A stretch of DNA of 64,000 nt from assembly GCA_000818945.1 (NCBI GenBank), contig KN805371.1:1116696-1180695 (forward strand), written 5' to 3'. Below, one piece after another: positions 28,880-38,061 of the stretch. Both the position numbers and the translations under genes were made by a program. The notes below the pieces were generated by a model. That model saw only the letters and a list, made by a program, of their open reading frames with translations, had not been told where the DNA came from and did no database searches. The DNA is from Schizochytrium sp. CCTCC M209059. Its lineage: Eukaryota > Sar > Bigyra > Thraustochytrida > Thraustochytriidae. Each line of letters begins with the position of its first letter. Positions within the stretch are counted from its first letter, which is position 1.

Positions 28880-29683
28880 AGTGCGAATCTTATCTAACTA
28901 ACTTTGTCTCGCTAGCACATGGCAGATGTCAGAGCTCGTTGCACGCGGTCGCGATTCGCCACCTTTGCTTTCTTGTTCCTTTGTCGTGAATGTGAGTACA
29001 TGTTTTCTTGCTTACCAAGCCCATCTATTTTATGTCAGTCGCTTGAAGTAAACTTACGCTTAGGACCAAAGGGTCCATTGGACATCAGGTGCGTCGTAGA
29101 CTGCCTGCTGCTAAGTGGATATTAAATCGAGGCCAGGCTACAAGAGTTCGCGTGGCTTCCTTCACTGTGCAGACATCTCCAGGCACTCACTCGCCCTGAC
29201 CATTCTTCCTTTGCAAAGATCTCGCCCGGACTCATTTCGCGTATTGTCGGCCAGTGAACTTGTAGAAAGGAAGCCGTTGAAGTTTTAAGGTCGCTTTTGT
29301 ATCCGTTGAATGACCATAGCGGTGCCACTGCCGCCTCCTAACTAACTGTATGCCGGCGCGGCCGTAGCCGCGGCTGTTGAAGGTCGCTGACTTGCCTTCC
29401 AAGAAACGACGTTTCGGTGTGCGCGGCCCGGCCACTAGAAGTGTGCCCGAGTGATGCGGGCACCAGCCTTCCCAGTCGTTTATTTGCAAATCGATTGCCA
29501 ATCTATCTTCTGGAGCGAGCACTAATAAAGCAAGGCTTTGTTGGCGATGGGGCCAAACGACCCAACCTTTCTTTACCAAGCTAATTCGTCTGGATTATCG
29601 AGCCAAGTCGTCTGAATTCAATTCTGTTATTGCAGGACGCGCGGAGGCGCCGGCAAGACTTTGGCGCGACGCAATTTCGGACG
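28880..29683. other. Spacer between paralogues 2 and 3, with a candidate signal-peptide exon
   Basis: An ATG at 28919 starts MADVRARCTRSRFATFAFLF, a short basic then hydrophobic stretch, and the frame meets a strong donor (GTGAGT) at 28992. It could be the first, secretory exon of paralogue 3, whose candidate acceptor (TTATTGCAG) ends at 29635; the phases I tried did not match, so this is unproven. A 115-codon minus-strand frame (29232-29579) shows no motif that I can identify. Confidence 0.35.
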
Positions 29684-30781
29684 ATGTGCGAAGCATACTG
29701 GCCGTTCAATGCGTGTTCGTTCGGGGGAGAGTGCAATGTGACGCTCGGCGTCTGCGTGTGCCGGGAAAGCTTTTCGCTCTCCCAACACATGTTTAAGGAC
29801 TATGGCCTCGACTGTGCTGTACCGAATATTGCCGTCCATCTTGTGCAAAAGGGGGGGCTCTTTTTTTCCATCGTAAACGTCATGATGCTTTTCGTCACTA
29901 TGAAAAAAAGGAATTATTTTTCAAGGCTCAAGGATGCACAGAATCGCGCAAAAGCAATTGAATTACGGCGCTGTATGCTTCTTGGCGCCATATGCGATTT
30001 TTGCTTGCTCGGTGTATTCGCAAGACTAGAATTTGAAGGTGTTGAGAACATCTCGTACTTGGAGGACATTCCCTATACGGTGTTTACCTACACCGTGGGT
30101 ATCTTTTTCTGGTTGTTTGTCTTTGAGCGACTGATTATTAGTGCCGAAAATGCATTAGCTCTTAACCATCTCAGGTCGGCGCACATGATGGCTCGATTAG
30201 TAGAGATGCGCGTCGCGGGAAGACGAATACTCCTTTTCTTAGCCCTTTGCATAACATTGGGCACGGGATTAACGTATCAAATCTGGTGGAGACCAGCATG
30301 GATCATAGTTTACTATTTGCTCTTGAGTCTCGTTATCTGCGTCATGACTGCATTTGGAAACCAGGTTACAAGACTATTGGTGAATAGCATCAGCGAACAG
30401 CTCTCGTGTGCAACGTTGCCCAAAGCAAGCAGCGATGATCTGAAAAGATTAAAATCGAGTTTCGAGCGCGCTCCGCGAATCACTAGGGTGATTGCTGCCC
30501 AAAGCTTAATGACTACCGTCCCGGCCATGGTCATACCTTGGTTGTGGAGTTGGTCATCCATTTATGTGCTATTACACCTCTTCAACGCCGTCTTGTCAAG
30601 TCTCGCGCTGAAGAAGTCGGCTCCACGGATCGTCAAGAAGCGTCCGAAGCGCAAAACAGTACCCTCATATTTTAGCAACGGTGGATCGCGGAAAGTTAGT
30701 CCCGCAAGTGCGACCGGAACTTCCGTACTTGCGACCACGAAAACCGTTTCTAAGTCGATAAGCGAGGTAGGTGAGTCCTGA
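29684..30781 (+). CDS. EGF-like multi-TM receptor-like protein, paralogue 3 (diverged)
   Basis: 365 aa from ATG 29684; the frame is open 18 codons further up to a candidate acceptor (TTATTGCAG, ending 29635), so a 5' exon is possible. The EGF-like head keeps all six Cys (EAYWPFNACSFGGECNVTLG, CVCRESF). The TM region aligns with paralogues 1 and 2 in order but is much more diverged (FSIVNVMMLFVTM, GAICDFCLLGVFARLEFEG, IFFWLFVFERLIISAENAL, LLFLALCITLGTGLTYQIW, VYYLLLSLVICVMTAFGN). The basic tail (KKRPKRK) is longer in Ser/Thr. The conserved ectodomain with a diverging TM core suggests the head carries the shared function. Function unknown. Confidence 0.75.
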   Translation: MCEAYWPFNACSFGGECNVTLGVCVCRESFSLSQHMFKDYGLDCAVPNIAVHLVQKGGLFFSIVNVMMLFVTMKKRNYFSRLKDAQNRAKAIELRRCMLLGAICDFCLLGVFARLEFEGVENISYLEDIPYTVFTYTVGIFFWLFVFERLIISAENALALNHLRSAHMMARLVEMRVAGRRILLFLALCITLGTGLTYQIWWRPAWIIVYYLLLSLVICVMTAFGNQVTRLLVNSISEQLSCATLPKASSDDLKRLKSSFERAPRITRVIAAQSLMTTVPAMVIPWLWSWSSIYVLLHLFNAVLSSLALKKSAPRIVKKRPKRKTVPSYFSNGGSRKVSPASATGTSVLATTKTVSKSISEVGES

Positions 30782-31021
30782 GTTTGCTTGTATTTAGGGG
30801 GCTAATTTCCGAGTTTCTATCGTCCACCTACAATAATGGCCTGCATTTGTTTTTTTTGTGCGCATGGTTACTTGCTCGCTAGCTGGCTGGCTCGCAGTGA
30901 AAACAAGCACATCTTCGTTCCACCACATGATTGCTTAGACTAGCTAAGGACACACACACAGAGAAAGCAACATGAACATGGATTGGGGAGAGTGATAGCG
31001 ATTGATAGGTTGCCATGGTTG

Positions 31022-33019
31022 TCACTGTGTTGGTTTCTCCCACTGCGTTTTCGAAAGCGACTCGTTAAAGTAGTATACCTTACCCGATCCAGGGTCTGTC
31101 AGCTGGACCCATCCGGGTGGTAGCGCGTCACGTGCACGGGGAGGAGGGGGCGGAGGTGGTGGAGGTAGCGATTTTTGATGTTGCTGTTTCTGCTGTTGCT
31201 GTTGCGGCCTCGTGGTGTGCGCCAAGATCGGTCCACTGCGATTGTTGAGCACAGGCTCACCATTCTGGACACGATGCTGATCCTGATTAAAGACACCCGG
31301 ACAAAGAGCAAACTTTGCAAGCCATTCGGCCTTGGCTAAATGATCCGGACAAAGAAGAACCCAGACATCGCCGTCTTTACCTCGTACAGAAATGGCCAAA
31401 GGCCCATAATTAGGATCGCTGCCGAAGGAACGCAGCTGCAGGGTGCCTTCGTGGCGGTAATACCCACGAGCAAGCCACTCTGATTCACGGCCACAAATCA
31501 TGATGTCGTTAAAGAGCCAGAACTTCCACTTTTTGGGACCCTTTTTCTCCATGCGTTCCAGTTTCCCGTCATGAAGCCAGACTCGCCTCGGGTGCGCAAG
31601 ACCAAGCCGGGGCTGAAAGATCCCCTCAATCTCCCTGACATGTTTTTGATTGGCCCGCATATCAAGAGCGCGATGCATGTACGCTTCAACGCGCTGAAAA
31701 ATGTCGAGCGCAGCCACAATGTCACTGGTTGAAGGGTGGCTCGGATCGGTGCGTTCCTGCAGCTTACGGAGCAGTTCCGTGTACTCTTTGATTCGATCGA
31801 CAGGACGACGCATGAGGTTCTTGAGCGGAGCCACGGAGGCGCGTTCCGCGGCCTCATCAGCACTGCGAAAACCCATTCGCTCCTTGCGCATCTTTTCGAT
31901 CGTTTCCTGAGCCTCTTGAAAGCCGACGACAAAGTCTGTATACAGCTCAAACCGTGGAGCGTATTGGACGAAAACAGTCGCAAGACTTTGATCCACTTGA
32001 ATGTGCGAGAATGCAGTTTCGAGCTCGCCCAGGAACTCGCTGTTCATGGCTGCAATGTCTGTAATGTTGCAAAAGATTCCCTTGGCCTCTTGCTCGTTGA
32101 GCGTCTTTTGCGAGAACCATGTCTCGCTCTGCTGCTTCTGGCCGCCCCAGTGCGCCGGGTTCTGCAGTGCCTTGACGTAAAATTGCACGAGGTTATCGAG
32201 GTCAAGAACGTAGGTGCGTTCCGACTCGATGATCTCGGACATGACTTCGAAGCGCGGAATCTCGGCCTCCGGAAGATCTGACAGGTCAAAGCCAGAGGGT
32301 GTCGAAGGAGGCGGCGAAGGCGACGGGGGGCGTGGCGCACGCACGCGAGATGCGTCAACATTGTGCTCCTCTGCACCATCTGCGAAACGCACCCGGTATT
32401 TTTGCGTGGCATCGTGCCCAGAGACTACGGCGTCTTGCCAGCGCCGCGAGTCTGGGTCAAAAACCTGGACGTCGGCGCCAACAGCGTACATGTTGGAGGC
32501 GTCGATGGGCTCCGGCTCGGGCCGGAGTGGGGGTTCTGTCTCCGCTTCTGTGAGCTCGTCGAAGGCCGCAGCGAGTTCATCGTCGAACTCGGAGCGATAG
32601 CGGCTTGGATCAAAGTCGGCCCCAGGAAGATAGTTAATCTTTTCATGCGGGGCCAAACGCACCGGCTCGCCGCCGTTGAGTGCGTGCAGGCGCTGGGCCT
32701 CCTTGACGAGCGCGCGCATGCCTTCAAGGCGGCGAAGCAGCCGGTTTACATGCTCACGGAGAAGCTTTTTGCTGCGCGTATCTTTGACGGTGGGTACGGC
32801 GCGCAGGAAGCACGAGATGGCCGCCAGATAGTTGTTGACGGCGGTGGTGGCGTGTCGCTCCAGTAGAGGCGGGCTGATCTCGGGCGCCTCGTATATGCGC
32901 GAGGCCTTGTCGTCGGCGACGGTGCCAAGCTCCGACCGCACGAACCCCTGGTTGATCTGCTCCCGCACATCGATGCCGCGCGCCTGTGAGAGGTCCGCGC
33001 CGTGCCGCGAGGCCGCCAT
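31022..33019 (-). CDS. RhoGEF with Tudor-like, DH, PH and WW domains
   Basis: 665 aa from ATG 33019. Residues about 175-225 form a small Tudor/Agenet-like barrel (GADVQVFDPDSRRWQDAVV, then YRVRFADGAEEHNV). The Dbl-homology domain runs from about 258 to 460 (EVMSEIIESERTYVLDLDNL gives conserved region 1; MRRPVDRIKEYTELLRKL gives the conserved late helix). A PH domain follows at about 475-595 (WKFWLFNDIMICGR). After a Gln/Pro-rich linker (poly-Pro near 625), a WW domain ends the protein (LPPGWVQLTDPGSGKVYYFN, with both signature Trp). The DH-PH unit exchanges GDP for GTP on Rho/Rac GTPases; the WW should bind a Pro-rich partner. No TM segment. The pairing of a Tudor-like fold with DH-PH is unusual; the Tudor call is the weakest. 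Confidence 0.88.
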   Translation of the reverse strand: MAASRHGADLSQARGIDVREQINQGFVRSELGTVADDKASRIYEAPEISPPLLERHATTAVNNYLAAISCFLRAVPTVKDTRSKKLLREHVNRLLRRLEGMRALVKEAQRLHALNGGEPVRLAPHEKINYLPGADFDPSRYRSEFDDELAAAFDELTEAETEPPLRPEPEPIDASNMYAVGADVQVFDPDSRRWQDAVVSGHDATQKYRVRFADGAEEHNVDASRVRAPRPPSPSPPPSTPSGFDLSDLPEAEIPRFEVMSEIIESERTYVLDLDNLVQFYVKALQNPAHWGGQKQQSETWFSQKTLNEQEAKGIFCNITDIAAMNSEFLGELETAFSHIQVDQSLATVFVQYAPRFELYTDFVVGFQEAQETIEKMRKERMGFRSADEAAERASVAPLKNLMRRPVDRIKEYTELLRKLQERTDPSHPSTSDIVAALDIFQRVEAYMHRALDMRANQKHVREIEGIFQPRLGLAHPRRVWLHDGKLERMEKKGPKKWKFWLFNDIMICGRESEWLARGYYRHEGTLQLRSFGSDPNYGPLAISVRGKDGDVWVLLCPDHLAKAEWLAKFALCPGVFNQDQHRVQNGEPVLNNRSGPILAHTTRPQQQQQKQQHQKSLPPPPPPPPPRARDALPPGWVQLTDPGSGKVYYFNESLSKTQWEKPTQ

Positions 33020-35033
33020 CGCGCCGCCGCCGCCGCCGCGCAGCTCCCTCCCTTCTCCCTCTCCTCCTCTCCTACCGCGCTCGCCGCGTCCGCGCGCTTC
33101 GTCGCGCCGCGCGTCGAACGAGTCTCTGCTATTCCGCTTTTGCTGGCGCCGATCGAGCCCAAGATAGCGAGTTCCCAGGACGCAGACCCGCGTCCCAGCT
33201 CTGGCCCGCGCGGACTCGACGCGACGCGACTACACGCGACGCGACGCGACGCGACTACACGCGATACGACCCCGGCGGAGGCGAAGCTGCCGAGCAGGTT
33301 TGTTTCTTCGTCTGGCTGTCTGTCTATGTGCAGTCCGCGGGATGGAGACGAGGAACTCCGCTCGCTGGCTCCTGCTCTCAGCTCGTTCCTCGAGACTGGC
33401 TTCGGGGTCGACGAGGAGACAGACCCGAGACCCCGGGAGGCGCTGCCGGCCTCGGGTAGCTAGCTGCAGCGGCCATAGCCGCAGCGCGAGGGCGAGGACG
33501 AGGTCGCTGTAGATCGTTCCTGCTGTGAGTCGGGATGCGAGGCGACGGCGAAAACTGTCCCCAAGCAGGTGGAGCATTTTGAAGACAATGATTGAAGACG
33601 GAGACGGACCGTGTTAGAAGTTAGCGTGCTTGCTCGATTGATTCTCTTCAACGTCTGGCTAGCAGAGCTTGGAAGACGGCAAGCAGATGTTGACAGTCAC
33701 TACGAGATCGACGCCAGCGACGCTTTGATTGGGTCCGCCCAAAAATGGCGCGAGCGCTTATCGCATCATGGATGTTCTCATGGTGTATACCATGACTACA
33801 TGCGCGTTTACGTACGTACGTGCCCATGTCATGTCGAGCAGGGCCTTCCTTGTCTCGTTCTGGCTTTGGGGCCGCCCGCCCGCCCGATCAAAGTCTCCAT
33901 TTTACAATCCAGCCATAATTTGAGTGCTCGCTAGATCCCTGTCGCGCCAATCCGCAGCCACGCTTCATTCCAGCGTGCAGGCATCGCTAAGCAGGCGCAG
34001 CGGCGGCCACTGTGTAAGGCTGCGAAGCAGCGTCGGCGCGTGGCAGAGGACCCGCAGCGGGCTCCGCCTCCGCAGGCTGCTTTCGCTTTTCCCGACACTG
34101 TGTGCAGGGGCAGCCCACTTCTCGAGAGCCACTCGCGAAATCACCACCCGCTTCTTCGCAACCGGCGCGCCGAGCCAAGCCAAGCAAGGCCAAGCAAGCG
34201 CACCGCGCTGCAGCTGCAGTGCTGGTGCTGGTGGTGCTGCTGCTGCTGCTGCCGGTGCTGGTGCTGGTGCTGGTGCTTCCCCTTCGGCCGCTGCTGCAGA
34301 TCGCGTCGGGTGCGTCGAGTCGGGTCGAGTCGAGCCGCGCTTTGCAGTTAGAAAGAAATCGCGGCACGTGCACGTGCACGTGCGCACGCATCGAGCACCG
34401 ATTTTTCTGCGCCCGCCATACCACGCCCTCGCGCCCCCCAAACCTGCAACCCCGTCTGCGCGCGAGAGCATTTGGGCGGAGCGGAGCAGAGCAGAGCGGA
34501 GCAGGGCGTGCAGCGGGACTGGCGTCTGGGCGCAGGGAGAAAGGGACTGGAGGCACGGGACCGTTCGGTCGTCGACGAGCGATTGATTGAGATCACGAGG
34601 CGTCTGCCTGCCCCAAGCGAAGTCTGCGTCACACGGTGCGGCATACAGAGCGTGTATCTCTCTCACAGGTCGCGCAGAACGTGAACTCCGCCGACGGCAG
34701 GGCAGAAAGGCAGCGTGCGCGCGAGCAGGCAGAGACCGCGTGTCGCAGACAGCGAGCGTCGTGCGACTGGCGTGGCGAGAGATCGCTTTTGGAGAGAGAG
34801 AGAGAGAGAGTAAAGCATCGAAACCACACGAGCGACGAAGTGACAGACTGTGAAGGCGGCGGTACGCGAGGTCGTCGTCAGCTTGCGCAGGAACGGTCGC
34901 CCGCAAGAGACGGGGGCTTGCTCCGCGATTGCGCATATCTACTTTGCAGCGTTGACGTGAGTCGAGTCGACGTCAAGTCGCGGCGCGTCAACGAAAAGCG
35001 AAAATCGGGCGTGATTCAGACGTAGAGTCAAGG
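33020..35033. other. 2-kb divergent intergenic region, RhoGEF / glutaredoxin-like gene
   Basis: Contains GCGAC pentamer repeats (about 33217-33270), an ACGT run (about 33808-33820), AAGCC/AAGCA repeats (about 34172-34200), a GCTGGT/CTG run (about 34222-34280) and a GA microsatellite just before 34812. Frames such as the one at 33924-34586 have no ATG and are Arg/Ala/Ser-rich. I find no supported gene. Confidence 0.55.
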
Positions 35034-35354
35034 ATGGCGACTTTTACCATTGTCGGCTACGAGGGCTGCGGCTACCTCAATCATGCCGAGCTCGAGGCCG
35101 AGCGTCTGACCAAGATGCACCCGGAAGTCAAGGCGGAGGTCACCTCGATGGACCGCGATGAGTACCTGGCATGGCTCAAGAAAACATTTGCCAAGACCAA
35201 GATCGAACATAAAACGAGCCCTGCCATCTGGAAAGGATCCCCGGAAGAGGGAATCTTTATTGGCGGTGCCTCAGACTTTGACCAGTTTGTTACGTCCGAG
35301 TACAAGGACATGCAGCCTGCTGCCGCAGAGGGCGGATGCTGCATTATCTCTTGA
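35034..35354 (+). CDS. Glutaredoxin-fold protein with C-terminal CaaX box
   Basis: 106 aa from ATG 35034 (AAGGATGGC). The order of elements matches glutaredoxin: a beta strand FTIVGYEGC, the active-site loop CGYLNHAELEAERL, the cis-Pro strand KTSPAIW and a glutathione-site-like loop IGGASDFDQFV. The usual CPYC is reduced to CGYL, so only the N-terminal Cys remains, as in monothiol glutaredoxins, which however carry CGFS. The last four residues CIIS, preceded by another Cys, form a CaaX prenylation box, predicting a farnesylated, membrane-anchored protein. A prenylated monothiol-like glutaredoxin or a thiol-binding adaptor is inferred; whether it binds glutathione or an iron-sulphur cluster cannot be told. 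Confidence 0.72.
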   Translation: MATFTIVGYEGCGYLNHAELEAERLTKMHPEVKAEVTSMDRDEYLAWLKKTFAKTKIEHKTSPAIWKGSPEEGIFIGGASDFDQFVTSEYKDMQPAAAEGGCCIIS

Positions 35355-35694
35355 AAAATCTGGAAAAGGACCCTTTCTTTGAAGGGACGCAACACCAACC
35401 TGGGGCTGGGTGTTATTCGCCAAACCTCTCTCCTTCTTTGACGAAAGCGAAGGGGGAACTAAAAATTGCTGCGTGGACTTGTATACTTATAGTCACGGTC
35501 TCTCCATCGTTTCTTCTCTTTCATTCCTTTTTTCCGCGAACTATTCAAATCAGCATGTTTCTCTTTGTTCTCTGTTTTTATTATTATCGTAGAATGAATC
35601 TGGCATCTACCTCGGTGCTCGAAGGTCTTAAGGCGTGTCTCGCATTCTGGAGGAGGCACCGTGTAGTGCGTGCCGAAACTTACGTTAATCAGGC

Positions 35695-36000
35695 GTGCCA
35701 CTGCCAGTCATTTGTTGGTGCCATCACAAACACGCTTGGCAGGTTGTCGCAGCCGTCGATATTGGAGCGCGTTTAGATCACGTCGACACGGAGCGCTATC
35801 CAGCGCTCAAACCCCGCGCATGTGAGTCGTTGAAAAAGCTTTACTCCCAGGACTATCTGCATGGAGACGTTGCTCTACGAAACGTTGTCGCGCCCGGAAA
35901 TTCGGACCGCGTGTTCACCATTGATCTGGAGACTGCGCGTTTGTCGTCTGAAGACGCTGAGTTGGAAAAGGAATTGGACGCGTTCGAAAAGCTCTTCTGA
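35695..36000 (+). pseudogene. Protein-kinase-fold fragment
   Basis: The frame to the stop at 36000 has no ATG. It encodes a kinase catalytic-loop-like motif, YLHGDVALRNVV (H-G-D in place of H-R-D, then N for Mg2+), followed by FTIDLETA in the DFG position. These resemble the atypical kinase-like domains of some protist and fungal proteins. The ATP-binding lobe with the P-loop and the Lys is missing. No larger frame supplies it nearby; the preceding 350 bp hold only a short unrelated frame. It is either a decayed kinase remnant or the last exon of a gene whose 5' part I could not see. Confidence 0.4.
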
Positions 36001-36255
36001 GTGAAAGTCGATCGATGCCCTTGTCTTCTTTCTTCGTTTTCTTTTTTCCAATTTTCAAAACAGTTCACAAGTTCACGTTTCGATGCTTCTCACCTGATCA
36101 CCTAAGTCGCTGATGGCCTAACTAGCGAGTACCGGCGGAGACACGAATACATGGTGTTGGAAGGGACTTGGCAGGGCTGTGGATGCTTAAAAGTTTAATT
36201 AACAAAACAATAGAATGGAATTCGTTGGAGGTGTCGGATGCGAGAGACAATTGCC

Positions 36256-37635
36256 TCACTCCCTGTGTTCCATGATAAAAGACACACGAGCGTCCTGGTC
36301 TGGCGCCGCTGCGAAACGCCAAGCCATTCGATAAAACTGCGCAAACTCGCGCAGGTCACGCGTGAGCACGGGAGAGGTTGCCGCTTCGCGCAAGACTTGT
36401 AAGACCTCGCGCGTCGCAAGTCGTTCCAGATCACTTCGCAAAGGATTCACGACCAGCTCGTGCACTTGCTTTGCCGGCTGGCCTTGCTTGAGCTTGAAAG
36501 CGCGTTTTCCCATGGCTAAAAGCTCATCTTCGAAGTGCATGAGATGTACATCGACTTCCGAGAGAGCAGGCTCCGTCTCCAGACGCGCCAAGCGGTCGGC
36601 GCGCGCCTTCAGCGCCTCGCAGCGTTCAAGCACCAAATTGAACTGCAGCCACATGGGAAAGATCATTTCGATGCTCTGTTGCGCGGGCACATCCTCTGGC
36701 ATCCTCATGACATCGCTCTGGCCCCGCAGCTCTCGCAGCTTGTGAACGAGCACTTTGGCCTCGGCGCGCACAAGTTCTGCTTCTTGATCACGAGCTATCT
36801 CGTCGCTCCCGCCAAATCGTGGTGCGATACGATAGAGGCCATCCTTTTCGCGCAGCACCTGAGGAGCTGCGCGCTGCATGAACAGACGTCGGGCGCGCTG
36901 CAAACGCTGTCGTTCGCTCGCGAGCTCTTTGCGTAACTTGCCATAGTCTGGCGGACGTTCCACCGGCTCGAACGTCTGGTCGAAGGGCTCGGGCACGGGT
37001 GGCGCCTCTGACTTGTGATTCGCGGTAATCTGTTCCTTTGAAAGTCCCGGTGCCTGAGGCCGCGGTCTTCGAGGACGTTCGCGGCCATTCGTTCCTGAAT
37101 TGGGCTTTGCCTTTGTCGCTCTTGCCTTTGTCGTTCTTGTGTTGGGCTTTGCGTTCGCTACTGATTTCGGCGTTGTCGACGGCACGCGATTCTGAGAGCT
37201 CGACAACTTTGCCGATGGTGATGGCGCTCGTGGTGTTGGCGATGAGATTGGGCGTGGTCGACGATGGCGAGTCGGCTTTGTTTCCTGGCCGGACCGCAAA
37301 GCTTCAGCCTCTTGTAACAGCCGTGCAGCCTCGGCCTCCTCCGCCCTCTGTTGTGCGCGTACCTGCAAAACTTCCTCGCGACGCTTCACACGGGCAGGCG
37401 CTGCTCGCGCTTCAACGGCGGCCTCATATTGCGCACAAACCTTTGCGAGGAGCTCTGCCTCTGCTTCGGCGCTCGCTACGAGCGCATTAAGACGTTGAAG
37501 AGCATCGCCAGGTGCTCCACGTCCAGATCTGTGATTTTTCGCGGTCGAGCTCAAGTTCGGCACCGAGTTCGAGGTCGAGGTTGAGCCCGAAGACGAGGTC
37601 GAGGTCGAGCTCGAAGTCAGGGCTCTACCCGGCAT
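36256..37635 (-). CDS. Coiled-coil protein of unknown function
   Basis: 459 aa from ATG 37635; the open frame extends upstream through a promoter simple-sequence tract to a TTG and was cut. Residues 1-40 are Ser/Thr-rich; 50-125 form an Ala/Glu/Arg coiled coil (EAEAELLAKVCAQYEAAVEA); 126-215 are Pro/Thr/Lys-rich and disordered (KPTRHRRPRPISSPTPRAPS). From about 225 an ordered helical part begins (PVPEPFDQTFEPVERPPDYG, RKELASERQRLQRARRLFMQ, LVRAEAKVLVHKLRELRG, IEMIFPMWLQFNLVLERCEA) and continues to the end (QFYRMAWRFAAAPDQDARVS). No enzyme motif, signal or TM. I do not recognise the family; a structural or adaptor role is all the sequence suggests. Confidence 0.68.
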   Translation of the reverse strand: MPGRALTSSSTSTSSSGSTSTSNSVPNLSSTAKNHRSGRGAPGDALQRLNALVASAEAEAELLAKVCAQYEAAVEARAAPARVKRREEVLQVRAQQRAEEAEAARLLQEAEALRSGQETKPTRHRRPRPISSPTPRAPSPSAKLSSSQNRVPSTTPKSVANAKPNTRTTKARATKAKPNSGTNGRERPRRPRPQAPGLSKEQITANHKSEAPPVPEPFDQTFEPVERPPDYGKLRKELASERQRLQRARRLFMQRAAPQVLREKDGLYRIAPRFGGSDEIARDQEAELVRAEAKVLVHKLRELRGQSDVMRMPEDVPAQQSIEMIFPMWLQFNLVLERCEALKARADRLARLETEPALSEVDVHLMHFEDELLAMGKRAFKLKQGQPAKQVHELVVNPLRSDLERLATREVLQVLREAATSPVLTRDLREFAQFYRMAWRFAAAPDQDARVSFIMEHRE

Positions 37636-38061
37636 GCCAAGAGCCCGTGTGGCGACGACCTCGAGAGAGGCACGAGCAGAGCAAAGCAGAGCAGAGCGCA
37701 AGGGCGTTCGCGCCGCTCCAATCCCACGCAAGGTTTCCAAGCGAGCCTTTCCCGGAGAGAGAGAGAGAGAGAGAGTCGCTGCAGCGCTTGCGCTTGCTCG
37801 ACTTGCCTTGCCTTGCCTTGCCTTGCCTTGACTTGACTTGCTGTTTGCAAGCTGAGACTTGCTTGCTTGGAGTGGCAAAGATCAATCAATCACTCGGTCA
37901 CTCGCGTGGGTGAGAGAAAGAAGCATCCCTTCTCCGCGCGCGCAAGGGCCGTGGAGCAGGAGCGTCGATAAGCCTGACTTGGCCGGGCCGACGCGGAGCC
38001 AAACTCGCCAGAGCGCGCGCTGCGTTGAGGCAGCGGCAACTCGACGGATCAGCTTGCAAAG
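37636..38061. promoter_or_regulatory. Divergent promoter, coiled-coil gene / ATP12
   Basis: 426 bp between divergent starts. It holds a GA microsatellite (about 37754-37774) and a (TTGCC)n pentamer run (about 37802-37830), the same class of repeats seen at other 5' ends in this window. No gene. Confidence 0.6.

Noticed and set aside
33924..34586. Ser/Arg/Ala-rich frame resembling a mitochondrial presequence
   Set aside because: Starts at GTG, has no ATG near, and runs through CTG and AAGCC simple repeats.
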